From Callipepla californica brunnescens (taxonomy: Eukaryota; Chordata; Aves; Galliformes; Odontophoridae), in the NCBI GenBank assembly GCA_023055505.1, contig JALIRH010000126.1:434001-498000 (forward strand): a stretch of 64,000 nucleotides of DNA, written 5' to 3'. Shown here one piece after another: positions 1-14,193 of this stretch (position 1 is the stretch's first letter; each line of letters starts with the position of its first letter). Made by a program: the position numbers and the translations under genes. Under the pieces are notes generated by a model. That model did not search any database and was not told the DNA's origin. It was given only the letters and a program-made list of their open reading frames with translations.

Positions 1-1050
1 AAATATTAAATTTTTAGTACTGAAAGTAGTGTCCAAAAAACTTAGTAATTAAGAGTACATCCTCTTCCTGACAAAACACCTGGCAGGATCCTTGATTTAA
101 ACAAGACAGTATTTTAGTTCATTCCTGAACTACGCCCAGAAGTCACATTATTTACTATTCAGACCAAAGCGTCACAATGTTCTGTTCCTAGCAAAATCTG
201 TTTGAGCTTCTCAGTTTAAGACCTCTCATATATTGTCCATTCTTGCAGTACTGTGTTATGTGAACATGCTCCCATCATTTTATTCTTATGAGAATTATAC
301 AAATAACTGGATGAAATAATACAGGGAATTATCTAATCCTGATGAAACACATTAGAGATGGGTTCCTAAAAACCTATTAAAACTTGACACATGGTGTTTT
401 ATAATGTACAATCTCTGTCTTAATTTATTATTTAACTTATTGCTCCATAGGTATATTAGTCATCTTTTTAGTGAGTTTTTAGAGGTTTGTAACAAATGCA
501 GTAAGATTGCTGTAAAAGTGAAAAGTTTTGTGTTTAAGCAGTAGAAGAACAAGGTTTTATAAGAAGTCCTGTGAAGAAGTAGGCAGTCTAGAAGCACTGA
601 AATTTCTGAAAGCTTTCAGCCTTGCACCTCTATGACCAAGTTTGTTTCAAAAGTAAACACTTTCTCAGAATTAATTTCTATATCCTTCTAATGTCACATT
701 TCTAAAAAGAGAATGTTTTCCAGTTCAGAACAAAGTGTCAACAAAAGGTCTGCCTTTTAACTATCTCCAGCTAGAGATGTCAAGCAGCCTGACCACGTTC
801 ACATGCTAGCAGTGGCTGACAGAATGGATTTGTTATTGCAATATCATGATACTGTTGATGTAAGTGGGAACAAAGGATTAGTTCTCATCAATTTTTCATC
901 AAGGTAGGTTACTTTCTATTGCATCCTTGTGCTGTGTCCCCACAGAGTTGTCCTATTCATTCCTTTACGTGATTCCTTCACACTCTGTATGAAGATCAAT
1001 ATGTTGGCAGTATTGGCTACTTTGTCTAAAACAAAGTTGTTTCCTTTGAA

Positions 1051-1100
1051 CACTATATGTATATATATGTGTGTGTGTGTGTGTGTATACACATATAGTG
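1051..1100. repeat. TA/GT microsatellite with palindromic ends
   Basis: A TATA tract runs into about ten GT units and then TATACACATATAGTG. The outer 9 bases CACTATATG (1051-1059) and CATATAGTG (1092-1100) are exact reverse complements, so the tract can form a hairpin. Confidence 0.85.
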
Positions 1101-3570
1101 GGCTCATAGAAAACTTAGAAAAGTTGATTCAAATTAATAGTAATTGTAAAATTAAATTGAAATTTAAGTTGGCTGAGTGTAATCAGCCAGTCTCATACTG
1201 GGGTGATGCCCTCATTCCCCACTATGGAAATGAAGCAATTACTGCAATGAAGCAAATCTTCAGAGCTTGAGGACTGCGGAGCTAAACTTCATTAAATACC
1301 AATTGAGACTTTTTCTTAAATAAAGAGGGTACATCTCTCTCTGTTGAAAGTAATGCCACACGGAGTGCTTCAGCTAGGCTCATAAATCAGAAGCTATATT
1401 GCTACACTCCTACAGCTTTTTGTCTGTGCTAAGGGACACTGTTTCTCCGTGAAGCTGCCTCTGGGGCAGAACACCGTATGATATGATTACACATCCTCCA
1501 GCACTCCAGATAGCTTGGATACCCTGTGTTGCCTACGGTGCTGGCAGACTGAAAGTAGAATTAATTTATTTTAGTAAAATACATTTTGAAAGTGACTTAA
1601 CTAAGTCCATTGTGACCACTTTCATCATGAAAGAATAATATTTGCATAGAGATTTACTGAAACTTAAATGAATTTCTTTGAACTACTGAGAAAAAAAATG
1701 TCTTAGGTGATATCTGCTAAAGAAGAATAAAACATGCCCTTTTCTTTGGAATGGAAAAAAGATGGAAAAATATGATGTAAAATGTGCAGCCTCTACATGT
1801 CTGTCTGCTTCCAACTCCCAAGTCCCTTCACAGCCAGGGAAAAAAATTGAGAGACTTTCTAAGATGAAAACAAGTCTGGCGCAGTGAAGGAGAAAAATGT
1901 TCAGGGCTCTCAGGTTTAGCAGTTCACGCCTTTGACAAGAATGTACCTTCTGCAGTTCAGGTTGCACATTATATATATATTGCTTTATTTTGCCTCTGGG
2001 AACAAAGGATGCAGTTGATGTTGAGGACTGAGGAAGGCAGAAGGCAGGAATTTATAGACGTGACCAAGAGAGCAGCTGCTGATCCCCACAGAATGCCGGA
2101 TGTGTTCCTTCTAGTCCTCCTCCTCCATTTAATTAACTATCCTAGGCACCAAGCTTTGTACAGAGATTTGAAACAAGTGCACAGAGCTGTGCGGTGGGAA
2201 AGGAGGAAGGGAAGGTACTCGGGGCTCAGGCTGCCACCTGGAGGTCTGGAGCCATTTCACAAACCCTCACAATTTCACAGCTAGTGCTTCAGGAAGAAAA
2301 GAGGGAAAAGTACTTGAAACACCTAGGCAAGAATTTCAGATTTGCACAAAAGCAGTTCTGTAAACAATATTTTTTCTCTAACAAAGTTTGCCTTTCAGTT
2401 TTGCCAAATGAATCCTCACTTTTTCTTTCCTGTGAAGACTTCCTGTGTTGAGAGGAAAGCAAAGGAGAAGGCAAAAAGGATCAGCATGAAGCTAATAAAG
2501 GTGGAATTCATTGTGTGAGCTGTGAATAAAAATTAAGATGCCCTCCTGGTAGGAGCTAGAGGCCATTTTCTTCCTGTCTACAAAGGACTGGGGTGGAGGG
2601 TTAGTGATACTGAGTATTGACCTAGGGGAAAAAAAAAGTCCCCTCCAGATATCACAAACTTACATTTCTCCTGCAAGAAGCAGATAACACGAAAAATGCA
2701 GTGCTCCAATAACCCCTGAAATGATACCAGTTATAATCCCTTTTGCCCTTTTACTGTTACCAATGGAACAAATTGTTTGGAATTTTGGTGATAAAAATAT
2801 TCTGACTAGATTGAGTTCTCTATAAAAGTTCACAATACAATTTACAACTAACTTCAGCTGCAAAGTGAAAACATAGATCTCTTTCATCTTGCATCACTTC
2901 TACCTCTTCCTCTCTGACACTCTGGGCATACTGGTGGGATACATAGAGTGAATTTGTATATCCTCTCAAGCTCAAACATGTCCATTGGCTGAGCAGGGCT
3001 TGGCCAGAGATCCAAACAGTACAAAAATAACCAGTGATTTGTGGAGGAGTGATGTGATGCAGTAAAGATGAAGAATCAAGTGATGTAATTAGTACGAACA
3101 CCAAATGAAGGGAGTGGATTAAAAGGCTTAATATACTGAAAAATGAAGTTTGGAGATGGAAATACTAATGATTGATTCTTTTTCAGTTTCTACATTGTTC
3201 AATGTACATCAAAAAGAGGAAGTTGGATTGTTTTTGCTAAAGGATTTGGCTCCAAAAGGGAGTTATACTTCAAATATGAAGTATGCAGTATGCAAACTTG
3301 GTGTTTTGCTAGAATCTCTTCTCATCAGGAAACATTTGGATTTTGCTTATAAGTTAATGTTTTAATGAAAAAAAACTACTACATCGAAGTAAACTTTCAT
3401 TTTGAAACTAGTTGGGATCCAGCATGTAAGAGGAGAGATTCCCTCCCAGCAGTTTCCTGATCAGAGAGGAGTCCTATGTGATGATACTTGGTAATGTGTT
3501 TCCTGCGATTCTCCTGTACCTTAAGGGAGGGCACCTTCCTCTGACCTTCTTTCGGGATAGAATTCCTCTG

Positions 3571-3600
3571 TTGTTTTTTTTTTTGTTTGTTTGTTTGTTT
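3571..3600. repeat. Poly-T / (TTTG)n simple repeat
   Basis: A run of T followed by four GTTT units. Confidence 0.85.
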
Positions 3601-4519
3601 TCTAAATAGTTACCTCATTGCCTAGGGCACAGATGTAAAGAATCTCACAGACACTAGATTAAATTGAATCACAAGCAATTGTGTTTTAGCTAGTTAGTTA
3701 GTTTATTTTTAATTGTTAACAGCTGCAGTACCTAAGAAGCAATTGAAACACTTGCTCCCATTTTGGATCATGCTAGCTGAAGAAGTAGAAACCTGTTTGT
3801 TCCATGCAGATTGAAAGGTTTCTATTCCTCTTTCCAAACACGGGGGTTTGATCCTCTCATTTTACAGCAGCAAGGTTAGTTCTTGGCTATTTCAAGGCTA
3901 CCGCACAATCCTCTCTCCTTTCCTTTTAAAACCCGACCATCATCTGTGTACTTACCGAACAGCACCATCAAGAGTGATATGTAGGGCATGGCAGTCCTTT
4001 CTTATATAAACGTGCCTTATTCACCCATCACTGAATTCCATCTCCCGAATCATTCAGCCAAAGATTGCAATATAAATGATCTCCTTCATCCATGAAAAAC
4101 TCTGCCTGTACATATTGCGTTGTGCTATGCACCATAATCATATCTCCCACTGACAACCATCGTTTTCATAACCCGATAAAACATTTTGCATTCATTCTGA
4201 CAGTGTGCCCTGGCCAAAACAAAATGTTGCCAGCCTTGGAAGCTCCCCTGACCAGACAAAACAAGTGTTAGGTCAGGAGTCTGGGAACACACCTTGTGTT
4301 TCCTATACCAGAGGGGATGAAGTTAGTGATCCAGATTGGAAATGGAAGCTGGAGTAACTTGTCAAATGCTTATCCTCCAGCAGAAAGATCTCCCCCATCT
4401 AGTCGTGTAAACCATTTGCTGCTTTCTGAATGCTATTCTAGGTAGATGAACTCTCAGGTATGTGCAAAATTTCTCTTTGCTGGTTTCTAATGAATTAAAA
4501 ACACATGCACAGAGAAATT

Positions 4520-4646
4520 GCTCAAGTCCAGGTTGGATAGGGCCCCAGGCAGCCTGATACAGTGGATGGCATCCAGCCCATGGCAGTAGAATAGAGCAGG
4601 ATAGTCTGTAAAGTTCTTCTAACCTAAGCCATTCTATGATTCTGTT
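4520..4646 (+). mobile_element. CR1 LINE, 3'-end fragment
   Basis: Reads CAGGTTGGATAGGGCCCCAG, then GCAGCCTGA, and ends AACCTAAGCCATTCTATGAT. This is the CR1 3' untranslated end in forward orientation with its ATTCTATGATTCT-type terminal repeat. The element is 5' truncated, as usual for CR1. Confidence 0.85.
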
Positions 4647-5324
4647 ATATATATATGTAAAATTCCCTACTCTGACTTTTTGCTGACCCCCCTGCTTCTC
4701 CTTCCCCCTGACCACTTTGGAGAAACATCTCAGATAGATACATAGGTAGATAGATTTATAAGCTTGTGTTCTCTGTGCCAGAGCCTTTGGCAAGTGAGCA
4801 GTATGTTGCTGAGATAAGGAAGATTAGACTTAAGTCTTTATGGTGAACCCCCTGATTTATCACTTTTGACTCATCCTCTGCAAGCTTGGAGGAATCAGGT
4901 GTAATCTTTCTTCCTTGATAGACCTAGTGATAGTATTTAACACTAGGTATTGCTATTACTCTATAGCAGTATGAGTAAATTAACTATTTTACCTACTAAA
5001 GGAAAGCATCAACTTAGCTTTATTATACCAAAGGTGGTCACAAGGTAACTATATTATGGGAAAGTAATACAGTGATTAAACCACAATACTTATGGACAGT
5101 AGATTGCAAAGAATATTCTGAATATCAAATAGTCAACAAGAATGATTTTTATCTTTACAGATAAATAGAAAATATTTTTATCATATCCCACTGTTTTATA
5201 AAAATGCTTACTGAAATAATGAAAGAGAAATCCAAAACCAAATTTGTGAGACCTTGAACCCATTTTCAAGTGGAGGTTCTTATCTACAAATACCAGTATT
5301 CATACTGAAACTTCGTCTCTGAAG

Positions 5325-5885
5325 TTATGTAGGTCGCTTCAAAATTAATGCTTTCTATTTATTTCCACGCAAACTACAACAGATACAAAGAGCACAATAA
5401 CACTATTTCATGGAGCATATTCTCAGCTTCACAATGTTCTTTTTCAACATAGCTGAAAAATTGTTAGCCAGTTCATGCAGATGAGCTGATGGAGGTGCTC
5501 TTCATTTCATAGTGTGATAGTCATACATGGCCCTCCAGAACACGGCTTATCTTTCACGTCTCTGTTGCCTCTGCTGAAATGCATCATCCATTGCCTCACT
5601 GTGCTCACATCCACTCTTCAGCCTCCAGAAATGTTCAGAATGTGTTGAAGAGTGTTACTAAGTGCCATCTTTTCCTCATGTAGTAATTCAGTGACACACC
5701 TTTGTTTCATCCATACCTTCATGTCAGACGCCATCTGTCACACAGCAACAACATGTAATAGGATATTGGTGAGAAGGTTCAACCTCTACTGCCATAGTAA
5801 CAGCATCCTCCTCTGACTGTGTGAGCCAACATGATAAAATAGGAGGCATTAATTTCAGAGCAGCACTTGTAAATAAGAGGCATAA
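5325..5885 (-). mobile_element. Decayed mariner-type DNA transposon with terminal inverted repeats
   Basis: The ends are imperfect inverted repeats: AAAATTAATGCTTTCTATTT near 5340 and its counterpart read from 5882 downward, GAAATTAATGCCTCCTATTT. On the minus strand about 5730-5480 encodes a degraded mariner transposase N-terminus: MKVWMKQRCVTELLHEEKMA, then VDVSTVRQWMMHFSRGNRDV and KDKPCSGGPC. Two in-frame stops interrupt it. The length (about 560 bp) is well under a full mariner of about 1.3 kb, so the catalytic D,D34D region is largely missing. Chicken carries such elements (Galluhop/Mariner1_GG type); the exact subfamily is not settled here. Confidence 0.75.
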
Positions 5886-6085
5886 TATTTCTGTCCTAAT
5901 AGTTATTTTCTTCTTTTGCATTTCTTCAAAATATTGTGCATCTTTGATTTTTTATATCTACATTTGTCCCTTACAATAACTTTCAAAACATTTTTTACGT
6001 ATCACTGTAGCATACAAATTCCCCAAATCATACCATTGTTGTGTAATTTCTCATTAATTCTTTGAATTACATGACTAGACTGCAA

Positions 6086-6108
6086 ATATATATATATATT
6101 TTTTTTTT
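6086..6108. repeat. (TA)n followed by poly-T
   Basis: Short low-complexity tract of alternating TA and then T. Confidence 0.8.
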
Positions 6109-9100
6109 CATGACATGAAGGCTAGTCTTCATGTCACTAATATTTGGGGGTCAGCACAGAACTAGTATGCTCCAAAATCTGAAAATTATATGGATGACAA
6201 AATCATTTCTCTTCATGAGTGTTCTTCGAGGTGGGGTTGCTCTGGTTATAAACATCTTTATTTACATATTTTACTACTTACCAATGAAACTTAAGCACTA
6301 TTTGGAACAATTATTATGTTATTACTCAAGATTTACTTCAAACTTGCAATGGGAATACAACTAGGGAGTTTAAAAAAATCTTTTCTAAGACTGTATTTTC
6401 TACTTTAACACATGAGCATGATCACTAGAACTGTTCAGAGCTGAATGAATAGAAACACACACCAGAGGAGTGAAGAAAAATGAGAACAGAAAGGTATAAA
6501 CTAATTTTTAAAAACTCCATTAGGAAAGCAATTCAGGAAAAGCCAGAGGCTTTAGTTGTCAGTGATGAGAAGAAGTAAGTATATTGAAAACAAGACAGAT
6601 TATGTAGTAGAAGGAAGACAGGCAGCTTGAGGGGTTGGAAACTCATTTATTTGATAACAAGTGTGCAATGATTATAAAATATGAGCACAATTATTTTTTT
6701 CCAATAAACTATGTACATAACTTTATGTGAATCCCAGATCATTAAAATACCACACCACTTAAATTCACAGAAGCTCAAATCTTTCCTACTTTTCACTAGC
6801 GCTCTTGTAAGTCAGCATTCAGGACAGCTGCAAAACAGACTAGCTAAGATGAGGAGAGTATATCACTGATGCACACACGTACTCATGAACACTTATAACT
6901 GTGGCAAGTTTTTACAGCAGTCCTGGCTTTTATTTAAGAATGAAGAACTCTTGAGAGATTGGCTCACAATTTGCCTGTCACATCAATTTCTTAACCTGAT
7001 TGTCAACATACCAAATACTAGCCAGAAGTACTAAGGAGGCAAAACCTGACTCCTCATGCTGTCTGTGCTGAATTTTCAAAGGGATACAAAATAAGAACAA
7101 TATAAAACCTGTTTTCAGCTGCTTCCCAGGAAGAAGTTACATTTTAGAAAAATCACTGAGATGAGTCTCATAAATATACCAGTGACTCAGTAGCGCTTGA
7201 AAATGATCAGCACAAGGTGGACTTGTCTTCTGGTCAACTTGCTACCACTGGTAGTCATTGTCACAATTAGCCAGAAAGTATGAAAGCTAGAGGGGAATTT
7301 CCAGAAAACTGCAGACATCTTCATTAAGCATCTCTTTCACTGTACTGCTCATCATACAGTGATCAGAAAGTGGGAATGTTATGTCAGATAACGGGAGGCA
7401 GTGCTCTCTTTGCTCTTCAGTGGTACCCAGTTTTGAGTGGACATCTTACAAACCTGGTTACACCTATGCACTGACAAGCATTGTGTTTCAGTGTATGGGA
7501 AAGACTGAAATTTCTAGGAAAACTTCTTCAAACCTTCTACCATGACTGATGGAAACCAGGGAAAATGTCACTCATTACTGATTTCCACGAAGAAAAGATG
7601 AAAAGGAGCTATCAGAATAAAGGACTCAGTTTTGTTTTTAAATTGCTTGTTTGTCCTTCAAAAGTTGTTAGAGATTCACCATGGCAAAAACAATAACTTT
7701 AGCTTGAAGTATTCATCACAAAATATATATTTAATAGCAATATATTTTTCATTATTGCTGACCTAAACAAAGACATCTGTATAGACACTGCCCTGAAGTT
7801 TGTTTAGGTCAAGTTTCATGATGTCTCCTGTTAATCTCCCACATAAAATAACTTCAGGTGAGTCAGAGATAGAACTACAGTCATTTACAGCCAGCTTTTT
7901 CAATTGAATTCAGCTGTTTCCAGGAGGACACTTATTAATTCTAAAGGTATTTTAGCTTTCATGAGACGTAGAAAGCCTTTCTAAAAAGTCCTTTTAATTA
8001 AAGTAACATCATAATGTAAATAAAGGCATTTTGGGGCAGCTATCTGAAAGTGATGGTGTTAAAAGATCTGCAAGCAATTATCACATGTGAAGGAATATCA
8101 CACTGTAAATCAGAATGAGATGAGTATTGTAGTAGAATCATTTAAATAACAGATTCAGTGACTGGTATTTTCTTCCATCCTAATGTAGAAGCCTATAAAA
8201 ACTATATTCTCTTTAGTATGTAATGAATTTTTACTGCATCATAACACTTTCTAATCGATTGAGGCTGCATGATTTATCTATTTGATATGCCTTGCATTGT
8301 TTTTCATACAGAGTAGTCCCCTCAAATAACCTGAAACAATGCAAACTACCTATCTACTTATATTCTATTTAGGGATCTTCTTTCTCTGTGTTTCCCTCCC
8401 CATCCCTCACTCCCATGCATTCACAGTCTAAAAGAGTTTATTTACTTGAGTTTGTTGAAGAGTGAGCTTTGAAAGATACTTTGTTACATTTAATTTATAC
8501 TCAAAAAATAGCACTCTTACTTGCACAGGATTTTTTGTATTAAAATTCAGTTCTCCAGATGCTATGTGTACGAAGCTCCGTGTGTCTACACTATATAATA
8601 TTTCTGCATCTACAGTGGACAGTACCACAATCACCTGGCAATAACATCTGTATTTGAAAGTGCAGGGGATTTCCCCTCAAATGTGGTCCCAGCAACATTC
8701 TTAAAGTGCAGTAGAGACCAAGACACACTGCAGACAAGATTAGCATTCAAGAAAATGAAGACAGAAGATGGTGCTTTTTTTTTTTTTTCACATCTACATA
8801 CTATACTTAGAATGATTAATGGGAAATCATGCTGACCTTTAAATATATTGCCTTCTGATCTTCATTTCACCAGAGAATAGGCAGCATATTTCTCTAAATG
8901 ACTTGGTAATAGAAGCACAAAGGGCTTTTATCGCAAGTGGGATCTTAAGGCAAATCTTGGCTAAGCAAATACTCGGAGAGAGAAGTGGAAAAGAGGATTC
9001 ACTGTGCTAATCAGGGGCATATTGCCAAGGTGCATACACCCACACTCGTATAAGGCTCAAGGCCTATTTCTGTTGTCTTTACTTCCAAGTGATGACATTA

Positions 9101-9479
9101 AACATCTAATTGTTCAGCAACATAGATCCTGAATACCCCTTTCTGGGACCCTTTACTTATCCACTCTGCTTTGTATAGAAGTAGAACCCATTCAGGTATC
9201 TAAAAATTCAGATTCCATGACATGCTGCCCCATAGTATCCTCATTTTTTTCATTATTTTCATTTATGGCATTTTCACAAGATGGGAACCCATGATCTTGG
9301 AGACAATGTGAAGGTTATCTAATAAAACATAATCTCTAATGAACACAGACGTACAAAGCATTAGTCTACTGAGATTGTTTAAATGGACAAGGAAGAGATA
9401 AGAATGGACATTTCTGAATCTAAACAAAGTTAGAGAAACAAACAAACAACAAACAGAAAGGTTATCCTTTATGATGGTT

Positions 9480-9524
9480 CAAAAAAAAAAAAAAAAAGAG
9501 AGCGAGAAAGAGAAAGAGAAGATA
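9480..9524. repeat. Poly-A / GAGA-rich simple repeat
   Basis: About 18 A residues, then AGAGAGCGAGAAAGAGAAAG. Confidence 0.8.
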
Positions 9525-10585
9525 CACGTGATCATTAAGATGACTACATAAAAATAGAAAGCTTCTTTCAAATTCAGTACACATTTCCAGGCACTTTTGA
9601 AGATCTTCTATGTCTGTGTGCTCATAGCCAAAGGAACCACTGAGGCAGAATACAAAACAGATTGTGAGGAAGGAGAGAGAAGGGAGATAGCAGTACATGG
9701 TGGCATCTGCTGAGTTATCAACAGGTAAATTACCTGCTGTCTGCCCAGAGACTTCTGATCCTTTTGAACAAAAAGCCCAGGAGTAACTACTCATAATGAA
9801 CATAGGGCAGCTCTTACCTGGAGAAAACCCTTGCTAAAACCCCCTGGAGTATTTGCCAGGTGCTGATAGCATACACGCAAACATCAAGAACAACTCCCTG
9901 AACTGGAACTGGGTTTCATATGTACCCACTCAGGGCAACAGGTACAGTGAGGACAAGACATGTGCTTTACATGATGTAGCATGGCTGGTGTCACAAGGCA
10001 CTCATTGCCTTGGAGACTGGAAAGCCACGTTTTGCTCTGTGAGCAGCAATTGCTCAACATTGTTTCCATGTAATGTTCTTTGGTGGTGGGAAAGAGAAGA
10101 GAATTAGAAAAGGAGGAGGTTCAAACAGCTCCATGTCCATCATCTTCTGCCATGCTATTCCAACTGATAGGCAGCTGAATTAATTCACACAAGGATTCAT
10201 CCTCTTAAAGCAAGCAGCTCTCAGTGCTTTCACTGGGTATTACTGAAGGGCAGATTGTCGGTGATAATGAATACAGTGTAACAAGGAGAAGGAGAGGCTC
10301 ACAGTGACTCGGAGTGAAAATCCCACCCCCGATCAAAAGAGAAGAGGGCTTTTTTTTTGATAGTCTGACTGCAGGTCAGCCCTTGATGTATCTGAAATAC
10401 AGACACAGCTGGGAGCTGTGCTGTGGAAGGGACCAAATTTGGCCTCCAGAGCAAACTTGCTAATGCTAACACAAGAAGCTGCCTGCAGTTAGCTTGGTCC
10501 AGACAATCCACACTGCTGTGAGCCACAAAGGCCTCACAGCACTGTTTGGAGCAATCTCAGGTATAGCCTGGGAGAAGAACTCTTT

Positions 10586-10830
10586 GAGAGCAGCTCTGAG
10601 GGGAAGGGATGTCCTGATGGATTAAAAGCTGGACATGAGCCAGCTGTGTGCTCTAGCAGCCTGGAAAATCAACAGTGTCCTGCACTGCATCAGAAGACAC
10701 GTGGCCACCAGGGAGCAGGAGGGGATTTTCCCTATCTGCTCTGCCCTTGTGAAGCCTCACCTGGCCTACTGCATCCAGGTCTGAAGCCCCCAGTGCAACA
10801 TGATGTGGAGCTGTTGGAGCAGGTGCCTTA
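10586..10830 (+). mobile_element. CR1 LINE, internal 3' fragment
   Basis: Contains the CR1 block GCTGGACATGAGCCAGC, CAGCCTGG, GTGGCCACCAGGGAGCAGGA, then CTCACCTGGCCTACTGCATC and a CTGGAGCAG-like segment. These follow the usual CR1 order (chGELNMSQQ-like, ARRPHLEYC-like). The fragment lacks the terminal octamer repeats, so it is truncated at both ends. Confidence 0.8.
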
Positions 10831-13800
10831 GTGATGCTCACCTGTAAAAGCAAGGCTGGGCAGAGCAGCAAAAACTCAGAGCTGCAATTCTCAAAATGGT
10901 TTTAGTGCAATTGTCCTGAGAAGGTCTTGTAGCTAAGGCTGCAGTTTGGTGTGCCAACCCTGAGGTCAGAGGTTGCTTCCCTTCCAAGAGCGTGCTGTTG
11001 ATTGCCCCTTATCCCCATCATTTTCAGCATCTTACATCAGTGTTTTGCATCAGCTACTGGAATAATAATTTGTAGTTTCTGGAAAAGGGTGGGTTGCCTA
11101 CGGAAAACATTATTCTGGAAGCAGAAACTAGGCAAATTTAACTTGAAACTGATGTGCAATTAATCATCAGTGAGGCACTGTAGCAACTCAGCTAGAGAAG
11201 TGGCAAATTCTCTGATGTTTGAGATCTTTTTCCTTGCAGGAATTTTTGAGCAAATGTTTGATATGATTTGTAAAGACAAATTACCATAGAATTTCATTTA
11301 TTAACTTAAAAACAATTCTTTTTTGGAAAACAATGCATGACATGCCTCCTAAAATTCCCTTCTCTAATCAGAGTGGCATGTTAGTAAGGGAATATGTTTC
11401 CACCAGTGCTGAGCATGATGAGAATGCAGTCAGTGAGTTAAAAATTACAGCCATGGATGTGTAACGAATCCTAGGTACTTGTGCGCTCTTGCTTCACTTG
11501 TAAGCCCATGCTAAATGTGGTTTTCAGCCTTTATTGATCAGCTGACCCCTAAATACTTTTGAGTAAGCCTCTAGCTAGTGTACCTCTGCTTTCTGAGAAA
11601 CGGTTTGACGCTCTTAATTGCCATTTCTGTATGCTATGGAAATAGACCTGGGAATGTATTTATGGACCTGAGAGTCCTAAAAAACCACTGCATTGAAGGG
11701 CTTCTTCCTGATCCCATGGCTGTTCTGAGTTCACGCACTTTTATCCTCTTGCCACTCTTTTTAGTCTTCAGCACACATCCACCTACCTACTACAAATTTT
11801 ATACAAATCCTGCTGGTTTCTCTGAAGTCCCAAAGCATTACTCACATCACATAGAATGGTTTGTTCAGAGAAAAAAAGATAACGTGTTCAAACCAGTCAA
11901 AAGAAACAAAGATCAGTTCATTTTATCCAAGGTGGAGGAAAGATACATGCTGTTAACTCTGCTCGTCACATTTCATATGTCTCATTCCCTAACTCTCAGA
12001 GAGACCTAGTAGACATTTTGTTGTTACCTTGTCTGATGCAAACAAAAATATACTCACTAATGATTTTTCTGGTTTAGTGTAGACCCTGCCAGGAGCATGA
12101 GACTCCCCCACTGTCCTCTGTCTTATGCTTGGTTATTTATATCTGTGTGGTTGGTTGGTATTCAGGGTGGCCAAGATGCGGTAAAAGCATAAAGCAATTA
12201 AAGCAAGCGTATGGTGTCTCTCCTAGGTTTGTCCACATAGCCAGAATTTAATGAAGCTTAGTGTTATCTGTCAGCACTTCAACGTTCTGCTAATTAACTT
12301 GCAGCACTTTGAACAAACCCTCTGAACACTGTGGTGCTGCCTGTGAATGCAGTGCTTTGCTTGCCACTTCAGAAGACGCTGACCTTTTTGGTGTGGCTGT
12401 GAGGCCAGTTCGTTAGTAACTTTCTCCATTAATTGCTCTCTCCTTTGGAAGCAGTGCTGCTGCTTTTCCATAACTAGCAAGGAGATCAAACTTTTATAAG
12501 AAGACATAGCAATGTAGTTTATATTCTCCTGAATTCAAAATATTAATGAGTGATTCTATCAATCAGAATTCCTTGTTTTCACCAACTACAAGTAATATTT
12601 TCCCTTCCAAAGAATGGACAAAATAATGTGGAATATCTTCAAAACCAAGCTGGAGTCTCTGAGAGCCTCTGTTTTCTCAAATACATGCTCTTCTCCCTCC
12701 AACTAGAGCTGAATGACAATCCTTGGGATGATTCTTTGTGATATACCTGACAGAAAAACATTAATTCCTTCTGTGAAGGGTAAGCTCACTAATTATTGAC
12801 CAAAATGTCAAATGTCATATTTTTAAGTCCTGCCTTAGCTCACACAGATAATTACAATGGGCAAATACAATGCAAGTCATGTTCTCTTTTCACCTTTCAC
12901 TCCTCATTTTCTGTCATGGGCAGCTGATACAGCCAAGGAGATAAAGCAGAATAATTTGCATCCACTGAGATGGGAGAGTGAGGCCAGGTCACCCTCATCC
13001 TCAAAGATGGCTGTAAGTGCATGTTATGCTGAACAGAATTGAAGAGCCTTTATCCCTGCTTCACCATATTCTATATGTAAAAATCCTCCCCCTTAACGGA
13101 AGGATAATTTAGATGAAACTACACCCAAAGAGTGTCCTCTGCAGAAAAATCATTTTTCTTCTCCTTTTCAGTAGATTTTTCTCTTTGAACTTTGTGTATG
13201 GAATAGAGAGAATAAAAGCAAACACGGTGAGGAGATGCAATGTTACTGATTTTCACCAGATGAAGACTGTGCTCATTCTTAGCAATTACTTCTTTTTTAA
13301 GTAAAAATTGATTATCATTATGTACATACCTGAGAAAATGTGAATCTCCAAGAAGCTACATACTCTCCCAATATGTGCTACTTGCTGTGGTGACAGATGA
13401 GGCTGACTGTAAAATGACTTTTTGCTTCATTACTTGTTAACTATCAGTTATCATCCATGACTGTCTTCAATAATGCTTTAAAAAGAGCCTCAAAGCAAAT
13501 TATAATGTAGCATTAAAGGAACCATGGTGATAGCTCCTGCATAGTTGCCTGAAATCACATTGACAACACAATTACCGTTGCAACAATACTTTAGTGTTTT
13601 GTCAGTCCATGACCCATTAATATTCAGGATAGCCCTGTAGCTTATTGCACATGCACTGTAAAAACCCTTCACAGACCTTTGCATGTTCTTTCTGTAGTTC
13701 TTCCTGTCTCATATTAGGACATTAGTTAATAACCCAAGCTTGTACTTTGCCTAAGGTATCCTGTAGAGCAATTCATCCTACCTCGTCAGCTCCATTTGGT

Positions 13801-14193
13801 GCTGGAAAACTCAAATTCAGTTCTTGATGATATAGGTTATAGCTTGCTCAGAGATTGTTTTTTTGTTTTGTTTTGTTTTCTGATAGCAGTTAAAATGTGA
13901 ACCTCTTGAAGACAGGATTTTTCACAGAAGTGCAGTAGCTATATTTCACAGGTTGGTGTTCCTATTCAAATAAGGGTGCAAAAAATGTACTGTCAACATA
14001 ACAATGATCAAAAATTTCATAATTGGAGTGCTTGTATGTGCTGTGAAATAATCTGATCACACCTTCCACAAATACTAGATGCTATTACAGAGTTTAAAAA
14101 AAAAGGCTGGGAGCAGAGAAGAAACTGGAAAGTTTGGACATCAGGCTAGCGTATTAGCCTGATTCCTTGACTCCATCAGGCAGAGTAAACTTG
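10831..14193. other. Intergenic, no gene recognised
   Basis: A 143-codon plus-strand frame at 11578-12009 and several shorter ones show no family signature. No RNA gene or repeat family was recognised; a T-rich (TTTTG)n tract lies near 13859-13880. Confidence 0.5.

Larger units (their letters stand above)
1..4519. other. Intergenic, no gene recognised
   Basis: AT-rich DNA with short chance ORFs on both strands and no recognised coding homology. It holds a palindromic dinucleotide repeat (1051-1100) and a T/TTTG tract (3571-3600). Confidence 0.5.
5886..10585. other. Intergenic, no gene recognised
   Basis: AT-rich DNA with short unconvincing ORFs. It contains an AT/T tract at 6086-6108, an A-rich (GA)n tract at 9480-9524, and nothing else recognisable. 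Confidence 0.5.

Noticed and set aside
4362..4793. 143-codon minus-strand frame
   Set aside because: It runs antisense through a CR1 3' end and has no homology of its own.
11578..12009. 143-codon plus-strand frame
   Set aside because: No family signature, weak start, no splice or promoter context; such length is expected by chance in 64 kb.
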